Assembly (NCBI RefSeq): GCF_018687075.1
Contig: NZ_CP061285.1
Location: 1 to 64,000, forward strand
Direction of reading: 5' to 3'
DNA from: Polynucleobacter sp. MWH-UH35A
Lineage (GTDB): Bacteria > Pseudomonadota > Gammaproteobacteria > Burkholderiales > Burkholderiaceae
Length of the DNA: 64,000 nt
Below the pieces are notes generated by a model, which did no database searches, had not been told where the DNA came from, and saw nothing but the letters and a program-made list of their open reading frames with translations. Made by a program: the position numbers and the translations under genes. This document shows positions 31,715 to 44,552 of this stretch, one piece after another. Numbering within the stretch: position 1 is the first letter of the stretch; every line of letters begins with the position of its first letter.

Positions 31715-32365
31715 ATGAAAACTGCATTCTTCAGAACATTATTCCTCGCCATCCTCATTGCCTCGCAATTGTCAGCGTGTGCAGTGATTGCTGTTGGTGG
31801 TGTGACAGCGGGCGCGGCTGTCATGGCAGATCGCCGTACGCCAGCAGTGCAAGCTATTGATAAGGGGATTGAGCTAGAAGCAGAGAATGCATTAGCAAAA
31901 CGATTTGGCGATAACGCGCACATTAATGTGACATCCTTCAACCAAAAAGTATTGTTGACTGGTGAAGTAAAGGATGCTGATATTAAGGGCGAGGCAATGG
32001 CGTATGTAAAGGCAATGAAAAATGCACGCTCCGTGTTTAATGAATTAATTATCGGACCGAATAGCACATACACATCACGTGCAAACGATTCATATCTTGA
32101 GTCTAAGATCAAAACACAAATGATTTTTACTGATCAACTGCCATCAAACTCTATGGCTATAGTTGCAGAGGGAAGCAGTGTTTATCTGATGGGTATCTTG
32201 ACTCAAAATGAAGCCAATCTTGCAAAGAAAGTTGCAAGCAATACTAATGGCGTGAAAGATGTTTATGTTTACTTCGACATCATTTCAGATGAAGAAAAGA
32301 ATCGTCTAGAGAAGCAAGGTAAGGCCGATCAAACACAGCCAAGTACGCCTCCAAAATTTCAGTAA
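31715..32365 (+). CDS. dolP: BON-domain outer-membrane lipoprotein, DolP (YraP)-like
   Basis: A 216-aa lipoprotein: the signal peptide ends in the lipobox LSAC with C22 as the lipidated cysteine. Two BON domains follow, the first around residues 45-110 (HINVTSFNQKVLLTGEV) and the second around 125-195 (AIVAEGSSVYLMGILTQNEA). DolP helps outer-membrane integrity and BAM function in E. coli. It follows the GmhA/DiaA gene by 35 bp, as in E. coli, and precedes a periplasmic cytochrome c gene by about 15 bp. Confidence 0.9.
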   Translation: MKTAFFRTLFLAILIASQLSACAVIAVGGVTAGAAVMADRRTPAVQAIDKGIELEAENALAKRFGDNAHINVTSFNQKVLLTGEVKDADIKGEAMAYVKAMKNARSVFNELIIGPNSTYTSRANDSYLESKIKTQMIFTDQLPSNSMAIVAEGSSVYLMGILTQNEANLAKKVASNTNGVKDVYVYFDIISDEEKNRLEKQGKADQTQPSTPPKFQ

Positions 32366-32382
32366 TTTGTTGAGGGCTGTTG

Positions 32383-32736
32383 ATGTCTAAAAAGCGAGCG
32401 ACTGTAAAAATATTTTTTTTGTTTGCAGCAATCGTGCATTTCATGCCTGTCGCACAAGCTAGTGCTGAAGATGAAAAAGCATTTGCAATTGCAAAACAAA
32501 ATGCATGTTTAGGTTGCCATGCTATTGATAAAAAAATTGTTGGACCCAGCTTTCGATCGGTTGCTGACCGATATAAAAGTGATCCAAATGCTCAGGCGTT
32601 TTTAAAAAATAAAATTGCTAAGGGCGGCTCAGGCTCTTGGGGTGTTGTACCTATGCCTGCGAATGGAAAATTAAGCGAGACTGATATATCGGCCTTGACT
32701 AGCTGGATATTGCGTGGCGCACCCAACAAAAATTAA
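32383..32736 (+). CDS. Periplasmic class I cytochrome c (c551/c552 type)
   Basis: A 117-aa secreted cytochrome. The frame opens at TTG 32380, but the adjacent ATG at 32383 is the better start. A signal peptide (KIFFLFAAIVHFMPVAQASA) directs export. The haem motif is CLGCH near residue 45, followed by KIVGPSFRSVADRY, and the axial Met is in VVPMPANGKLSE near 88, a pattern typical of small cytochromes c551/c552. It probably shuttles electrons in the periplasm. It sits downstream of the DolP-like gene and may be cotranscribed. Confidence 0.92.
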   Translation: MSKKRATVKIFFLFAAIVHFMPVAQASAEDEKAFAIAKQNACLGCHAIDKKIVGPSFRSVADRYKSDPNAQAFLKNKIAKGGSGSWGVVPMPANGKLSETDISALTSWILRGAPNKN

Positions 32737-32757
32737 TGTTGGTAGTTGTTTGAAGAA

Positions 32758-33414
32758 CTAACGCGCCAAGTCAGGTCTACCCAAGAACCACCACCACGCT
32801 TGATTAGAGCGCTTCAAGTTTGCCTTTAGAGCGTAATCCATATCAGCCCATTGCTCATTAGCCGCTTCTTCCACAATGGTTGCTGTGCTTGCCGGAGGTA
32901 ATTTCAGGCAAGCATCTGCATCACCGTATGCATATTCAACGGTCATGCCAGCCTTTTGTGCCAAATGCATCATTGCTTTGTTGTTTGCAAGGCAATGAAC
33001 GTAAAGAGTCTCGATACGGGTATTGCGGGAATGCACGGCGGAACGCTGTAATAGCGCTGTCCCAATGCCCTGGGAGCGCCCTGCTGGTAATACGGACACC
33101 CCAAACTCGGCTTCACGTGCATGGCCTTTGTGCACTGGCAAATAGGCTAAATGCGCCATGCCAATAAGCTTGAGGTTTAAATCAAACACGCCAAAAATGG
33201 CATCTTTATTGAAATCGAGATGCTCAACATAGTGATGAATGACTTCATCAGGAGTCTGTGTACCAAAGCGTAAGCGTCTATCTTCATCATTGAGTTGCAA
33301 CAAATGATTCAGAATTTCCTGTCTATACCCAGCATGAAGTTCGCGAACGGGTACGGCCTGCCCAGCCGTATATGGGCTCGCAGGTAAGTGACTATTCGCT
33401 AATTTATTGTGCAT
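32758..33414 (-). CDS. GNAT family N-acetyltransferase
   Basis: A 218-aa protein with one GNAT fold: the acetyl-CoA-binding loop is seen as VLPAGRSQGIGTALLQRS near residue 110, preceded by the strand EAEFGVSV and followed by NNKAMMHLAQKAGM near 144. Extra N-terminal (about 30 aa) and C-terminal (about 45 aa, ending WWWFLGRPDLAR) segments flank the domain. Substrate is unknown. It is convergent with the cytochrome c gene and divergent from the rrn operon. Confidence 0.88.
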   Translation of the reverse strand: MHNKLANSHLPASPYTAGQAVPVRELHAGYRQEILNHLLQLNDEDRRLRFGTQTPDEVIHHYVEHLDFNKDAIFGVFDLNLKLIGMAHLAYLPVHKGHAREAEFGVSVLPAGRSQGIGTALLQRSAVHSRNTRIETLYVHCLANNKAMMHLAQKAGMTVEYAYGDADACLKLPPASTATIVEEAANEQWADMDYALKANLKRSNQAWWWFLGRPDLAR

Positions 33415-33903
33415 AGCAATATTTTAGCAGAAACGAGGATAAATTTCAGGGTTTTCCCTTACTTGTGGTTAAAACGCCATTGGAGGCTCAAAAAAGCATT
33501 AAAAAAGTTGGCCGGCTTGACCCGAAGTGCTAAAAAACACGAAAAAAAGAAAAAAATAGGAAAAAATTTGAAATTTTTTTTGAAAACTAAACCATTGTTT
33601 TTATTGGATTAATTTTTAAAGTAGGAAAAAACCCTGCCTTTTTTGAGTAAAAGAGTACGAAAGGTGTTGACGACCCTTAAAAAGTGGGATATAGTCTCAC
33701 CTCTCTGCTGAATGTTTTTTGAAACAAGAAACAAATCAGCCCTCTTTAAAAATTAGTCAACCGATAATTGTGGGTACTAAGTGAAAGCATCCAGTCCTTC
33801 GGGACAGATGTAAATAAATAGTACTCATAGACAGTAAAGATTTGGTTTTTTACCAAGTCGATTTCTTGAATGAGTGCGACGATCCGCAAGGATCACAGGA
33901 ATT
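33415..33903 (+). promoter_or_regulatory. rrn promoter region and leader
   Basis: No credible gene is present here. The rrn promoter is TTGACG (33667-33672), a 17-bp spacer and TATAGT (33690-33695), followed by the discriminator CTCACC. Long A and T tracts at about 33540-33625 suggest curved DNA or an UP-like region. In the transcript, GCTGA (33707-33711) can pair with TCAGC (33736-33740) just before a boxA-like CCTCTTTAAAAA (33741-33752), an rRNA antitermination arrangement. The 5' arm of the 16S processing stem is at 33756-33779. Confidence 0.88.
33756..33779 (+). promoter_or_regulatory. 16S rRNA processing stem, 5' arm
   Basis: These 24 bases are complementary to 35460-35483 after the 16S gene with only two non-Watson-Crick positions. 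The long duplex enclosing 16S rRNA is the expected RNase III substrate. Confidence 0.8.
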
Positions 33904-35439
<1,536 letters not shown>

Positions 35440-35459
35440 GAGAAAAGATGCTGGATCTA

Positions 35460-35483
35460 TAGTGCCCACACTTATCGGTTGAC
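35460..35483 (+). promoter_or_regulatory. 16S rRNA processing stem, 3' arm
   Basis: Pairs with 33756-33779 upstream of the 16S gene, closing the precursor stem. Confidence 0.8.
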
Positions 35484-35495
35484 AATAAAAGCCAC

Positions 35496-35572
35496 GGGTC
35501 TGTAGCTCAGCTGGTTAGAGCACTGTGTTGATAACGCAGGGGTCGTAGGTTCAAGTCCTACCAGACCCACCA
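35496..35572 (+). tRNA. tRNA-Ile (GAT)
   Basis: A 77-nt cloverleaf in the 16S-23S spacer: acceptor GGGTCTG/CAGACCC, anticodon stem CTGTG/CGCAG with loop TTGATAA (anticodon GAT), and an encoded CCA. Ile-Ala in the rrn spacer is a common arrangement. Confidence 0.98.
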
Positions 35573-35600
35573 CCAGCCAGAAACAAACTTAGTGGACGTT

Positions 35601-35676
35601 GGGGGATTAGCTCAGCTGGGAGAGCACCTGCTTTGCAAGCAGGGGGTCGTCGGTTCGATCCCGTCATCCTCCACCA
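35601..35676 (+). tRNA. tRNA-Ala (TGC)
   Basis: A 76-nt cloverleaf: acceptor GGGGGAT/ATCCTCC, anticodon loop TTTGCAA (anticodon TGC), T-loop TTCGATC, and an encoded CCA. It lies 28 bp after tRNA-Ile. Confidence 0.98.
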
Positions 35677-35732
35677 ACATATAAATGTCAAAACTAAGCA
35701 ATTGTTAATTGTTTAGTTTTGCCATTTATGGC

Positions 35733-35745
35733 TGTTCTTTAAAAA
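35733..35745 (+). promoter_or_regulatory. boxA antitermination element before 23S
   Basis: TGTTCTTTAAAAA closely matches the rRNA boxA consensus (TGCTCTTTAACAA in E. coli). It lies in the spacer between tRNA-Ala and 23S, where the second boxA of rrn operons is found. The rest of 35677-35942 shows no gene. Confidence 0.75.
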
Positions 35746-35925
35746 TTTGAGTAAGCAAAGTGTCAAACGTATCTTTGAGAGTGCGTTTGACAATGTAATA
35801 AGGGTAAAGATTGAATCATCAATCAGTAATATCAAACGAGTTTTACAAAGTTCTTAACAAGTACTTACAGTTTGGATTACGGCAAACATGTCAGAAGTAG
35901 AAGTAAAACCTGTAACAGGTACTAG

Positions 35926-35942
35926 CAATGGTGCTCGTTATA

Positions 35943-35950
<8 letters not shown>
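35926..35950 (+). promoter_or_regulatory. 23S rRNA processing stem, 5' arm
   Basis: Twenty-five bases complementary to 38807-38831 with one wobble and one mismatch. The stem brings the two ends of 23S rRNA together for RNase III cleavage. Confidence 0.8.
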
Positions 35951-38806
<2,856 letters not shown>

Positions 38807-38818
<12 letters not shown>

Positions 38819-38831
38819 ACCAGCACTATTG
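38807..38831 (+). promoter_or_regulatory. 23S rRNA processing stem, 3' arm
   Basis: Pairs with 35926-35950 upstream of the 23S gene. Confidence 0.8.
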
Positions 38832-38919
38832 TGTTGGATGTTTGCCAGATTTAATCTGCATCCTTAATTACATGCTTACTCAAATAGAGTTGTTGATTTA
38901 TCAGCAACTCAACCCTCTA

Positions 38920-39035
38920 CGCCCGGTGACCATAGCGAATTGGAACCACTCCTTCCCATCCCGAACAGGACAGTGAAACGATTCTACGCCGATGATAGTG
39001 CGGATTACCCGTGTGAAAGTAGGTAACTGCCGGGC
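38920..39035 (+). rRNA. rrf: 5S ribosomal RNA
   Basis: A sequence of about 115 nt with matching ends GCCCGGTGACCATAGCGA and GTAGGTAACTGCCGGGC, plus the conserved middle TCCCATCCCGAACAGG. It closes the rrn operon and is followed by a strong terminator. Confidence 0.97.
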
Positions 39036-39044
39036 ACCAATGCG

Positions 39045-39076
39045 ACGCCCAGACCCTTTTAGGTCTGGGCGTTTTT
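39045..39076 (+). terminator. rrn operon terminator
   Basis: An 11-bp perfect stem, ACGCCCAGACC (39045-39055) and GGTCTGGGCGT (39062-39072), with a 6-nt loop, followed by TTTT. Confidence 0.95.
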
Positions 39077-39100
39077 ACTTGTGCAAAGCGTTTAGAGAGA

Positions 39101-39129
39101 TTGACAGAAACTCCATTTGGAGTCAGAAT
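39101..39129 (+). promoter_or_regulatory. Promoter of the tRNA-tuf-secE-nusG unit
   Basis: TTGACA (39101-39106) and CAGAAT (39124-39129) with a 17-bp spacer, 11 bp before tRNA-Tyr. The perfect -35 and the location make this the likely promoter for tyrT-glyT-thrT-tuf and beyond. Confidence 0.85.
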
Positions 39130-39140
39130 ATTGGGTTCGC

Positions 39141-39225
39141 GGAGGGGTGTCCGAGCGGCTAAAGGAGGCAGACTGTAAATCTGTTGGCTACGCCTACGTA
39201 GGTTCGAATCCTACCCCCTCCACCA
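39141..39225 (+). tRNA. tRNA-Tyr (GTA)
   Basis: An 85-nt tRNA with a long variable arm: acceptor GGAGGGG/CCCCTCC, anticodon loop CTGTAAA (anticodon GTA), and an encoded CCA. First of the classical Tyr-Gly-Thr-tuf-Trp order. Confidence 0.97.
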
Positions 39226-39230
39226 GATGT

Positions 39231-39304
39231 GCGGGATTAGTTTAATGGTAAAACAGCAGATTTCCAATCTTCGGTCAAGAGTTCGATTCTCTTATCCCGC
39301 TCCA
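39231..39304 (+). tRNA. tRNA-Gly (TCC)
   Basis: A 74-nt cloverleaf: acceptor GCGGGAT/ATCCCGC, anticodon loop TTTCCAA (anticodon TCC), discriminator T, and an encoded CCA. Confidence 0.97.
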
Positions 39305-39325
39305 GAATTTGTTGCATTAGATTAC

Positions 39326-39400
<75 letters not shown>

Positions 39401-39463
39401 TGTTGGTTTTATTAATTGTGTATTTCGTGTTTGGTTTAAGAGTTAACTAAAGGCAGATTAAAA

Positions 39464-40654
39464 ATGGCAAAAGAAAAATTCGAGCGGACAAAACCGCACG
39501 TAAACGTAGGCACCATCGGTCACGTTGACCACGGTAAAACTACTTTGACAGCAGCAATCGCAACCGTGCTTTCTAAAGCATTCGGTGGCGAAGCAAAAGC
39601 ATACGATCAGATCGATGCTGCTCCAGAAGAAAAAGCCCGTGGTATTACGATTAATACTGCACACGTTGAGTACGAGACTGCAAATCGTCACTACGCTCAC
39701 GTTGACTGCCCAGGACATGCTGACTACGTCAAGAACATGATTACTGGTGCTGCTCAGATGGACGGTGCTATTTTGGTATGTTCTGCTGCTGACGGCCCAA
39801 TGCCACAAACTCGTGAGCACATCCTCTTGGCACGCCAAGTGGGCGTTCCTTACATCGTCGTGTTCTTGAACAAGTGCGACATGGTTGATGACGCTGAATT
39901 GTTAGAACTCGTTGAAATGGAAGTTCGTGAGCTTTTGTCTAAGTACAACTTCCCTGGCGATGACACACCAATCATCCAAGGTTCTGCTAAGTTAGCCTTA
40001 GAAGGCGACGAAGGCAAATTGGGTAAAGAAGCCATCATGAAATTGGCTGAAGCCCTTGACTCTTACATCCCAACTCCAGAGCGTGCTGTTGACGGCGCGT
40101 TCTTGATGCCAGTAGAAGACGTGTTCTCTATCTCCGGTCGCGGTACTGTAGTAACCGGTCGTATCGAGCGCGGCATCATCAAAGTGGGCGAAGAGATCGA
40201 AATCATTGGTATCAAACCAACCCTCAAGACCACTTGTACTGGTGTTGAAATGTTCCGCAAATTGCTCGACCAAGGTCAAGCAGGCGATAACGTGGGTATC
40301 TTGTTACGCGGTACAAAACGTGAAGAAGTTGAGCGCGGCCAAGTATTGGCTAAGCCAGGTTCAATCACTCCACATACTCACTTTACAGCCGAGGTTTACA
40401 TCTTGGGTAAAGATGAAGGTGGCCGTCATACTCCATTCTTTAACAACTATCGTCCACAGTTCTACTTCCGCACTACGGACGTAACTGGTTCAATCGAGTT
40501 GCCAAAAGACAAAGAAATGGTGATGCCTGGTGATAACGTAACCATTACCGTAAAACTCATCGCTCCTATCGCGATGGAAGAAGGTTTACGTTTTGCGATC
40601 CGTGAAGGTGGCCGTACTGTTGGCGCCGGCGTGGTTGCAAAGATTTTGGCTTAA
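39464..40654 (+). CDS. tuf: Elongation factor Tu, copy 1 (tufB position)
   Basis: EF-Tu brings aminoacyl-tRNA to the ribosome as a GTP complex. The 396-aa protein has G1 GHVDHGKTT near residue 19, switch [10 protein letters not shown] near 81, and NKCD near 136. It lies between tRNA-Thr and tRNA-Trp-secE-nusG, the classical tufB place. The amino acid sequence equals that of the second copy at 56300, and the DNA appears the same from start codon to a few bases beyond the stop, with flanks that differ. The identity suggests continuing gene conversion. Confidence 0.99.
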   Translation: MAKEKFERTKPHVNVGTIGHVDHGKTTLTAAIATVLSKAFGGEAKAYDQIDAAPEEKARGITINTAHVEYETANRHYAHVDCPGHADYVKNMITGAAQMDGAILVCSAADGPMPQTREHILLARQVGVPYIVVFLNKCDMVDDAELLELVEMEVRELLSKYNFPGDDTPIIQGSAKLALEGDEGKLGKEAIMKLAEALDSYIPTPERAVDGAFLMPVEDVFSISGRGTVVTGRIERGIIKVGEEIEIIGIKPTLKTTCTGVEMFRKLLDQGQAGDNVGILLRGTKREEVERGQVLAKPGSITPHTHFTAEVYILGKDEGGRHTPFFNNYRPQFYFRTTDVTGSIELPKDKEMVMPGDNVTITVKLIAPIAMEEGLRFAIREGGRTVGAGVVAKILA

Positions 40655-40667
40655 GTAGTTTTTATAA

Positions 40668-40743
40668 AGGGGTGTAGCTCAATTGGCAGAGCGTTGGTCT
40701 CCAAAACCAAAGGTTGGGGGTTCGATGCCCTCCGCCCCTGCCA
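40668..40743 (+). tRNA. tRNA-Trp (CCA)
   Basis: A 76-nt cloverleaf: acceptor AGGGGTG/CGCCCCT, anticodon stem TTGGT/ACCAA with loop CTCCAAA (anticodon CCA), discriminator G, and an encoded CCA. It starts 13 bp after the tuf stop and ends 20 bp before secE. Confidence 0.97.
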
Positions 40744-40763
40744 CGATTTGAACTGAAAGTAAT

Positions 40764-41141
40764 ATGTCTCATCAAACAGCAAGTCAAACTGAAGAAAAAA
40801 GCAGCTGGGTCTCTGGACTCGCTGCTTTAATCGTCGTTGCAGCGTTAGTTCTTTACTACACGTTAGCGGACCAATCCATGTTGGTTCGTTTGGCTGTTTT
40901 GTTCGGCGGTATTGCAGCTGCAGTTTTGATTGTGGCGATTTCTCCGGATGGGCGTCGTTTTATCGCCTACGGAAAAGATTCTTGGTATGAAGTAAAAAAG
41001 GTTGTTTGGCCAACTCGTAAAGAGACAACCCAAATGACTCTAGTCGTATTTGGCTTTGTTCTGATCATGTCCTTGTTTTTATGGATTGCAGACAAATTGA
41101 TTGAATGGCTAGTTTTTTCAGTCTTTTTGGGCTGGAAGTGA
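40764..41141 (+). CDS. secE: Preprotein translocase subunit SecE
   Basis: SecE clamps SecY in the inner-membrane protein-export channel. The 125-aa product is the long, three-helix type: hydrophobic segments at about 15-35, 41-60 and 90-113, with the conserved amphipathic element SWYEVKKVVWPTRKET near residue 73 before the last helix. It lies 7 bp before nusG, the near-universal secE-nusG pair. Confidence 0.97.
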   Translation: MSHQTASQTEEKSSWVSGLAALIVVAALVLYYTLADQSMLVRLAVLFGGIAAAVLIVAISPDGRRFIAYGKDSWYEVKKVVWPTRKETTQMTLVVFGFVLIMSLFLWIADKLIEWLVFSVFLGWK

Positions 41142-41148
41142 GTAAAAA

Positions 41149-41721
41149 ATGATTGATTCTGAAGTAGCCGCAAATCCACAAGCTACCGGCAATATGCGCT
41201 GGTACGTTATTCACGCTTATTCCGGAATGGAAAAGAGTGTCAAAAAAGGTCTTGAAGAGCGTATTGCACGCTCTGGCATGCCTGAAAAATTTGGCCGTAT
41301 TTTGGTCCCCTCCGAAGAGGTTGTGGAGATCAAATCCGGCACCAAGTCCGTTTCTGAGCGTCGTTTCTTCCCAGGATACGTCCTGATTGAGATGGAAATG
41401 ACTGACGAAAGCTGGCACTTGGTTAAAAACACGCCAAAAGTAACTGGTTTCGTAGGCGGTGTTCGCAATCGCCCAAGCCCGATTTCGACTGCAGAAGTTA
41501 CCAAAATCATGGATCAAATGCAGGCTGGGGTCGATAAACCCAAGCCTAAGACCCTGTTTGAGGTGGGCGAGATGGTTCGTGTCAAGGAAGGTCCATTTAC
41601 AGACTTCAACGGAAACGTTGAAGAAGTGAACTACGAGAAGTCAAGATTACGCGTTTCTGTTACAATTTTTGGCCGCGGTACCCCAGTTGAGCTGGAGTTC
41701 GGCCAAGTAGAAAAGATGTAA
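41149..41721 (+). CDS. nusG: Transcription termination/antitermination factor NusG
   Basis: NusG binds RNA polymerase, suppresses pausing, couples to Rho and, via S10, to the ribosome. The 190-aa protein has the NGN start [21 protein letters not shown] near residue 12 and a C-terminal KOW domain with [19 protein letters not shown] near 143. It has a short nonconserved lead of 11 residues. A 175-bp leader then precedes rplK. Confidence 0.98.
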   Translation: MIDSEVAANPQATGNMRWYVIHAYSGMEKSVKKGLEERIARSGMPEKFGRILVPSEEVVEIKSGTKSVSERRFFPGYVLIEMEMTDESWHLVKNTPKVTGFVGGVRNRPSPISTAEVTKIMDQMQAGVDKPKPKTLFEVGEMVRVKEGPFTDFNGNVEEVNYEKSRLRVSVTIFGRGTPVELEFGQVEKM

Positions 41722-41896
41722 AAACAAGGACTTAGTCCAGTTTTGCAGTGCAGTAGTAGAAGTAAAAGCAGTTTTAGATGGTTATTTCGTTTTTGTATTT
41801 AACCGAGGAGCGGAGCTAGAAAGCCAAAAACTAGCGAAGCGTTTACTCAACAGCGGTCTTTCCTAATGAGGTTAGGCGCGCTTTAAGGAGCAACAC
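41722..41896 (+). promoter_or_regulatory. nusG-rplK spacer (rplK leader)
   Basis: No gene is seen in 175 bp. Short inverted repeats are present (GCTAG/CTAGC around 41814-41836, GGAC/GTCC near 41729). In other bacteria L1 binds this leader to repress rplKA; I cannot identify the exact L1 site here. An AAGGAG precedes the rplK ATG. Confidence 0.4.
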
Positions 41897-42328
41897 ATGG
41901 CAAAGAAGATCATTGGCTTTATTAAGCTGCAGATCCCTGCAGGTAAAGCAAATCCATCACCTCCCGTAGGTCCAGCATTGGGTCAACGTGGCCTCAACAT
42001 TATGGAATTCTGTAAGGCGTTTAATGCTCAAACTCAGAGCATGGAACCTGGCCTACCAATTCCAGTTGTGATTACAGCGTTCGCTGATAAGAGCTTCACA
42101 TTCATCATGAAGACTCCTCCAGCAACCATCATGATTAAGAAAGCTGCGAAGATCGAAAAAGGATCACCACGTCCCCATACCGATAAGGTTGGTTCAATTA
42201 CTCGTGCTCAAGCGGAAGAAATCGCTAAAGCAAAAATGCCAGACTTGACAGCAGCCGATATGGACGCAGCTGTTAGAACTATCGCTGGTAGCGCCCGTTC
42301 CATGGGCATCACTGTGGAAGGTCTCTAA
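41897..42328 (+). CDS. rplK: 50S ribosomal protein L11
   Basis: L11 binds the GTPase-associated centre of 23S rRNA and is needed for the RelA stringent response. The 143-aa protein has the proline-rich N-terminal switch [20 protein letters not shown] near residue 12 and the C-terminal rRNA-binding domain ending AGSARSMGI. It lies 2 bp before rplA, forming the rplKA unit. Confidence 0.99.
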   Translation: MAKKIIGFIKLQIPAGKANPSPPVGPALGQRGLNIMEFCKAFNAQTQSMEPGLPIPVVITAFADKSFTFIMKTPPATIMIKKAAKIEKGSPRPHTDKVGSITRAQAEEIAKAKMPDLTAADMDAAVRTIAGSARSMGITVEGL

Positions 42329-42330
42329 TC

Positions 42331-43032
42331 ATGACTAAGTTATCTAAACGCGTTAAAGCAATTCAATCTAAAGTTGATCGCAACAAGTTCTATTCATTAG
42401 ACGATGCATTGAACCTTGTTAAAGAGTGTGCAACTGCTAAGTTTGATGAGTCTATCGACGTTGCAGTTCAGTTGGGTATTGACGCTAAGAAATCTGACCA
42501 AGTTGTGCGTGGCGCAGTAGTGCTCCCAGCTGGTACAGGTAAGCATGTTCGTGTAGCTGTTTTTGCTCAAGGCGAGAAGGCTGAACAAGCTAAAGCTGCT
42601 GGTGCAGAAATCGTTGGTATGGAAGATCTTGCTGAACAAATTAAAGGCGGCAAAATTGATTTCGATATTTTGATCGCATCCCCAGACACAATGAAAATTG
42701 TTGGTACTTTAGGTCAAGTATTGGGCCCACGTGGTTTGATGCCAAATCCAAAAGTAGGAACCGTTACTCCTGACGTTGCTACTGCAGTTAAAAATGCAAA
42801 AGCAGGTCAAGTTCAGTTCCGTGTGGACAAAGCCGGTATCGTGCACGCAAGCATTGGCCGTCGTTCATTCGAGCCAACAGCATTGAAATCGAACTTGCTC
42901 GCATTGCTTGAGGCTTTGAATAAAGCAAAACCTCCTGCATCTAAGGGCGTTTATTTAAAGAAGGTTGCCGTAAGCAGCACCATGGGTGCAGGCGTACGTG
43001 TAGACCAAGCATCGTTACAGGCAGCAGCTTAA
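42331..43032 (+). CDS. rplA: 50S ribosomal protein L1
   Basis: L1 forms the mobile stalk near the E site and represses its own operon in E. coli. The 233-aa protein has the N-terminal block [20 protein letters not shown] near residue 38 and the central [23 protein letters not shown] near 118. It ends 237 bp before rplJ, a gap filled with the L10-type leader. Length is normal. Confidence 0.99.
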   Translation: MTKLSKRVKAIQSKVDRNKFYSLDDALNLVKECATAKFDESIDVAVQLGIDAKKSDQVVRGAVVLPAGTGKHVRVAVFAQGEKAEQAKAAGAEIVGMEDLAEQIKGGKIDFDILIASPDTMKIVGTLGQVLGPRGLMPNPKVGTVTPDVATAVKNAKAGQVQFRVDKAGIVHASIGRRSFEPTALKSNLLALLEALNKAKPPASKGVYLKKVAVSSTMGAGVRVDQASLQAAA

Positions 43033-43269
43033 TTAGCCTGTAACAAAAAAGAACTTTGGGTCGACTCCCACTCTTTGAGTGAGAGTCGAACATCAAAGAC
43101 CGTTGGTGAATTAGTTGCTAATAAAGAGTTAATTCTTAATCGTTACGAAAGTAATAGCCAGCGCAGATGGCGACCCTGAAAAGATACTCACAAGATCTCT
43201 TGTGATGAAACGATCAGACGCTGGTGTGTAACCCCAACTGGAAACAGTTGGTTTTTATGGAGTTAAACC
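43033..43269 (+). promoter_or_regulatory. L10-type leader of rplJL
   Basis: Several hairpins are visible in 237 bp without a gene. A 12-bp stem with one mismatch spans 43061-43089. CCAGCG (43158-43163) can pair with CGCTGG (43219-43224), enclosing TCACAAGA/TCTTGTGA (43188-43205), an arrangement like the L10(L12)4-binding leader of other bacteria. CCAACTG-GAAA-CAGTTGG (43234-43251) is followed by TTTTT just before the rplJ ribosome-binding site, resembling an attenuator. Confidence 0.7.
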
Positions 43270-43911
43270 GTGCCTTTGAATGTACAAGACAAAAAAGCGA
43301 TTGTTGCTGATGTCGGCGCTCAATTGGCTGGAGCCCAAACTGTCGTGCTCGCTGAATACCGTGGTATTCCAGTAGAGCAATTGACAAAGCTACGTGCTAG
43401 CGCACGTGACCAAGGTGTATATCTTCGCGTTTTGAAGAACACATTGGCACGTCGTGCTGCACAAGGCACTCAGTTTGAGCCCCTTGCTGATTCGATGGTT
43501 GGCCCCTTGATTTATGGCATCTCTGCTGATCCGATTGCTTCGGCAAAAGTATTGCAGAACTTTGCTAAAACTCAAGATCAGCTAGTCATTAAAGCTGGCT
43601 TATATAACGGCAAATTGTTAGATGTTGCAGGCGTAAAAGCCCTCGCGACAATTCCAAGCCGCGACGAGTTGTTATCTCAGTTGTTAGGTGTGATGTTGGC
43701 ACCGGTATCTGCGATGGCTCGCGTATTGGGCGCAGTAGCAGCACAAAAGGCAGTTGGAGCACCTGCTCCCGTAGCCGAAGCCCCAGCACCTGCAGAAGCA
43801 GCAGCCCCAGCAGCAGTAGCCGCTGAAGCCGCTCCAGAAGCAGCCGCTGAGCCTGCAGCCGCAACCCCAGAAGCTGGAACAGAAGCAAACGAAACCCCTG
43901 CCGCTGAATAA
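43270..43911 (+). CDS. rplJ: 50S ribosomal protein L10 with Ala/Pro-rich tail
   Basis: L10 anchors the L7/L12 stalk to 23S rRNA and, with L12, represses its own mRNA. Start is GTG at 43270 preceded by GGAG. The core (about residues 1-165) is normal, including AEYRGI near 27 and LKNTLARRA near 56. The 213-aa total exceeds the usual 165-175 aa by a low-complexity tail of Ala, Pro and Glu (from [10 protein letters not shown] near 167 to NETPAAE), a repeat-like extension of unknown role after the L7/L12-binding helix. Confidence 0.98.
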   Translation: MPLNVQDKKAIVADVGAQLAGAQTVVLAEYRGIPVEQLTKLRASARDQGVYLRVLKNTLARRAAQGTQFEPLADSMVGPLIYGISADPIASAKVLQNFAKTQDQLVIKAGLYNGKLLDVAGVKALATIPSRDELLSQLLGVMLAPVSAMARVLGAVAAQKAVGAPAPVAEAPAPAEAAAPAAVAAEAAPEAAAEPAAATPEAGTEANETPAAE

Positions 43912-43947
43912 GCGACAGATCAACTATTTAAGTATTAGGAGCTAAAA

Positions 43948-44325
43948 ATGGCGATTACTAAAGAAGAAATCATTGATGCAGTAGGTAGCATGTCCGTTAT
44001 GGATTTGAACGACTTGGTTAAAGCGTTCGAAGAGAAGTTTGGTGTTTCAGCTGCAGCGATGGCTGTTGCTGGTCCTGCAGGTGCTGGCGGTGGTGATGCT
44101 GGTGGTGCAGAGCAAACTGAGTTCACAGTGAACCTCGTTGAAGCCGGCGCAAACAAAGTTTCAGTAATTAAAGCAGTTCGCGAAATTACTGGTCTTGGCT
44201 TGAAAGAGGCTAAGGACTTGGTTGACGGTGCACCGAAGCCAGTTAAAGAAGGCGTTGACAAGAAAACTGCTGAAGAAGCTAAGAAGAAGCTTGAAGAAGC
44301 TGGCGCTAAAGCAGAACTCAAGTAA
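43948..44325 (+). CDS. rplL: 50S ribosomal protein L7/L12
   Basis: L7/L12 forms the multi-copy stalk that recruits translation GTPases. The 125-aa protein has an N-terminal dimerisation domain (residues 1-35), an Ala/Gly-rich hinge ([16 protein letters not shown]) and the conserved C-terminal domain with [25 protein letters not shown] strong AGGAG precedes the ATG. It is separated from rpoB by a 227-bp region with nested hairpins. Confidence 0.99.
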   Translation: MAITKEEIIDAVGSMSVMDLNDLVKAFEEKFGVSAAAMAVAGPAGAGGGDAGGAEQTEFTVNLVEAGANKVSVIKAVREITGLGLKEAKDLVDGAPKPVKEGVDKKTAEEAKKKLEEAGAKAELK

Positions 44326-44552
44326 TACATACAATGCTGGCGCCTCCCACAAAGGGGCGTTAGCCATGTTGGGTTTGACCTCTAGAGGTCAAACCCGATT
44401 TCATTTCTGATTGAAATCGGGTTTGCCTTCTGATACGACTGCAGAATGCAAGTTTGGTCGGACACTAGATCGAAACGGTTTAGTGTTGTCCGCCAGTGAT
44501 TGGTAGTGGCCAATCGCCAAATCTTTGTACAGTCGCTGAATTCGGAGATGAA
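44326..44552 (+). promoter_or_regulatory. rplL-rpoB spacer with two mutually exclusive hairpins
   Basis: A perfect 26-bp palindrome at 44371-44396 (GGGTTTGACC...GGTCAAACCC) forms hairpin 1. Hairpin 2 has a 13-bp perfect stem, 44391-44403 with 44412-44424, and an 8-nt loop. The hairpins share AAACCC (44391-44396), so only one can form fully. Earlier, CGCCTC (44341 region) can pair with GGGGCG. In E. coli the same gap holds an attenuator and an RNase III site; a similar role is inferred here. Confidence 0.7.

Noticed and set aside
33409-33612. 67-codon plus-strand frame rich in Lys before rrn
   Set aside because: It starts inside the acetyltransferase gene, has a composition set by A-tracts, and lies in the rrn upstream region.
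44496-44552. TTG extension of rpoB
   Set aside because: Nonconserved lead; ATG at 44553 has GGAG and the standard N-terminus.
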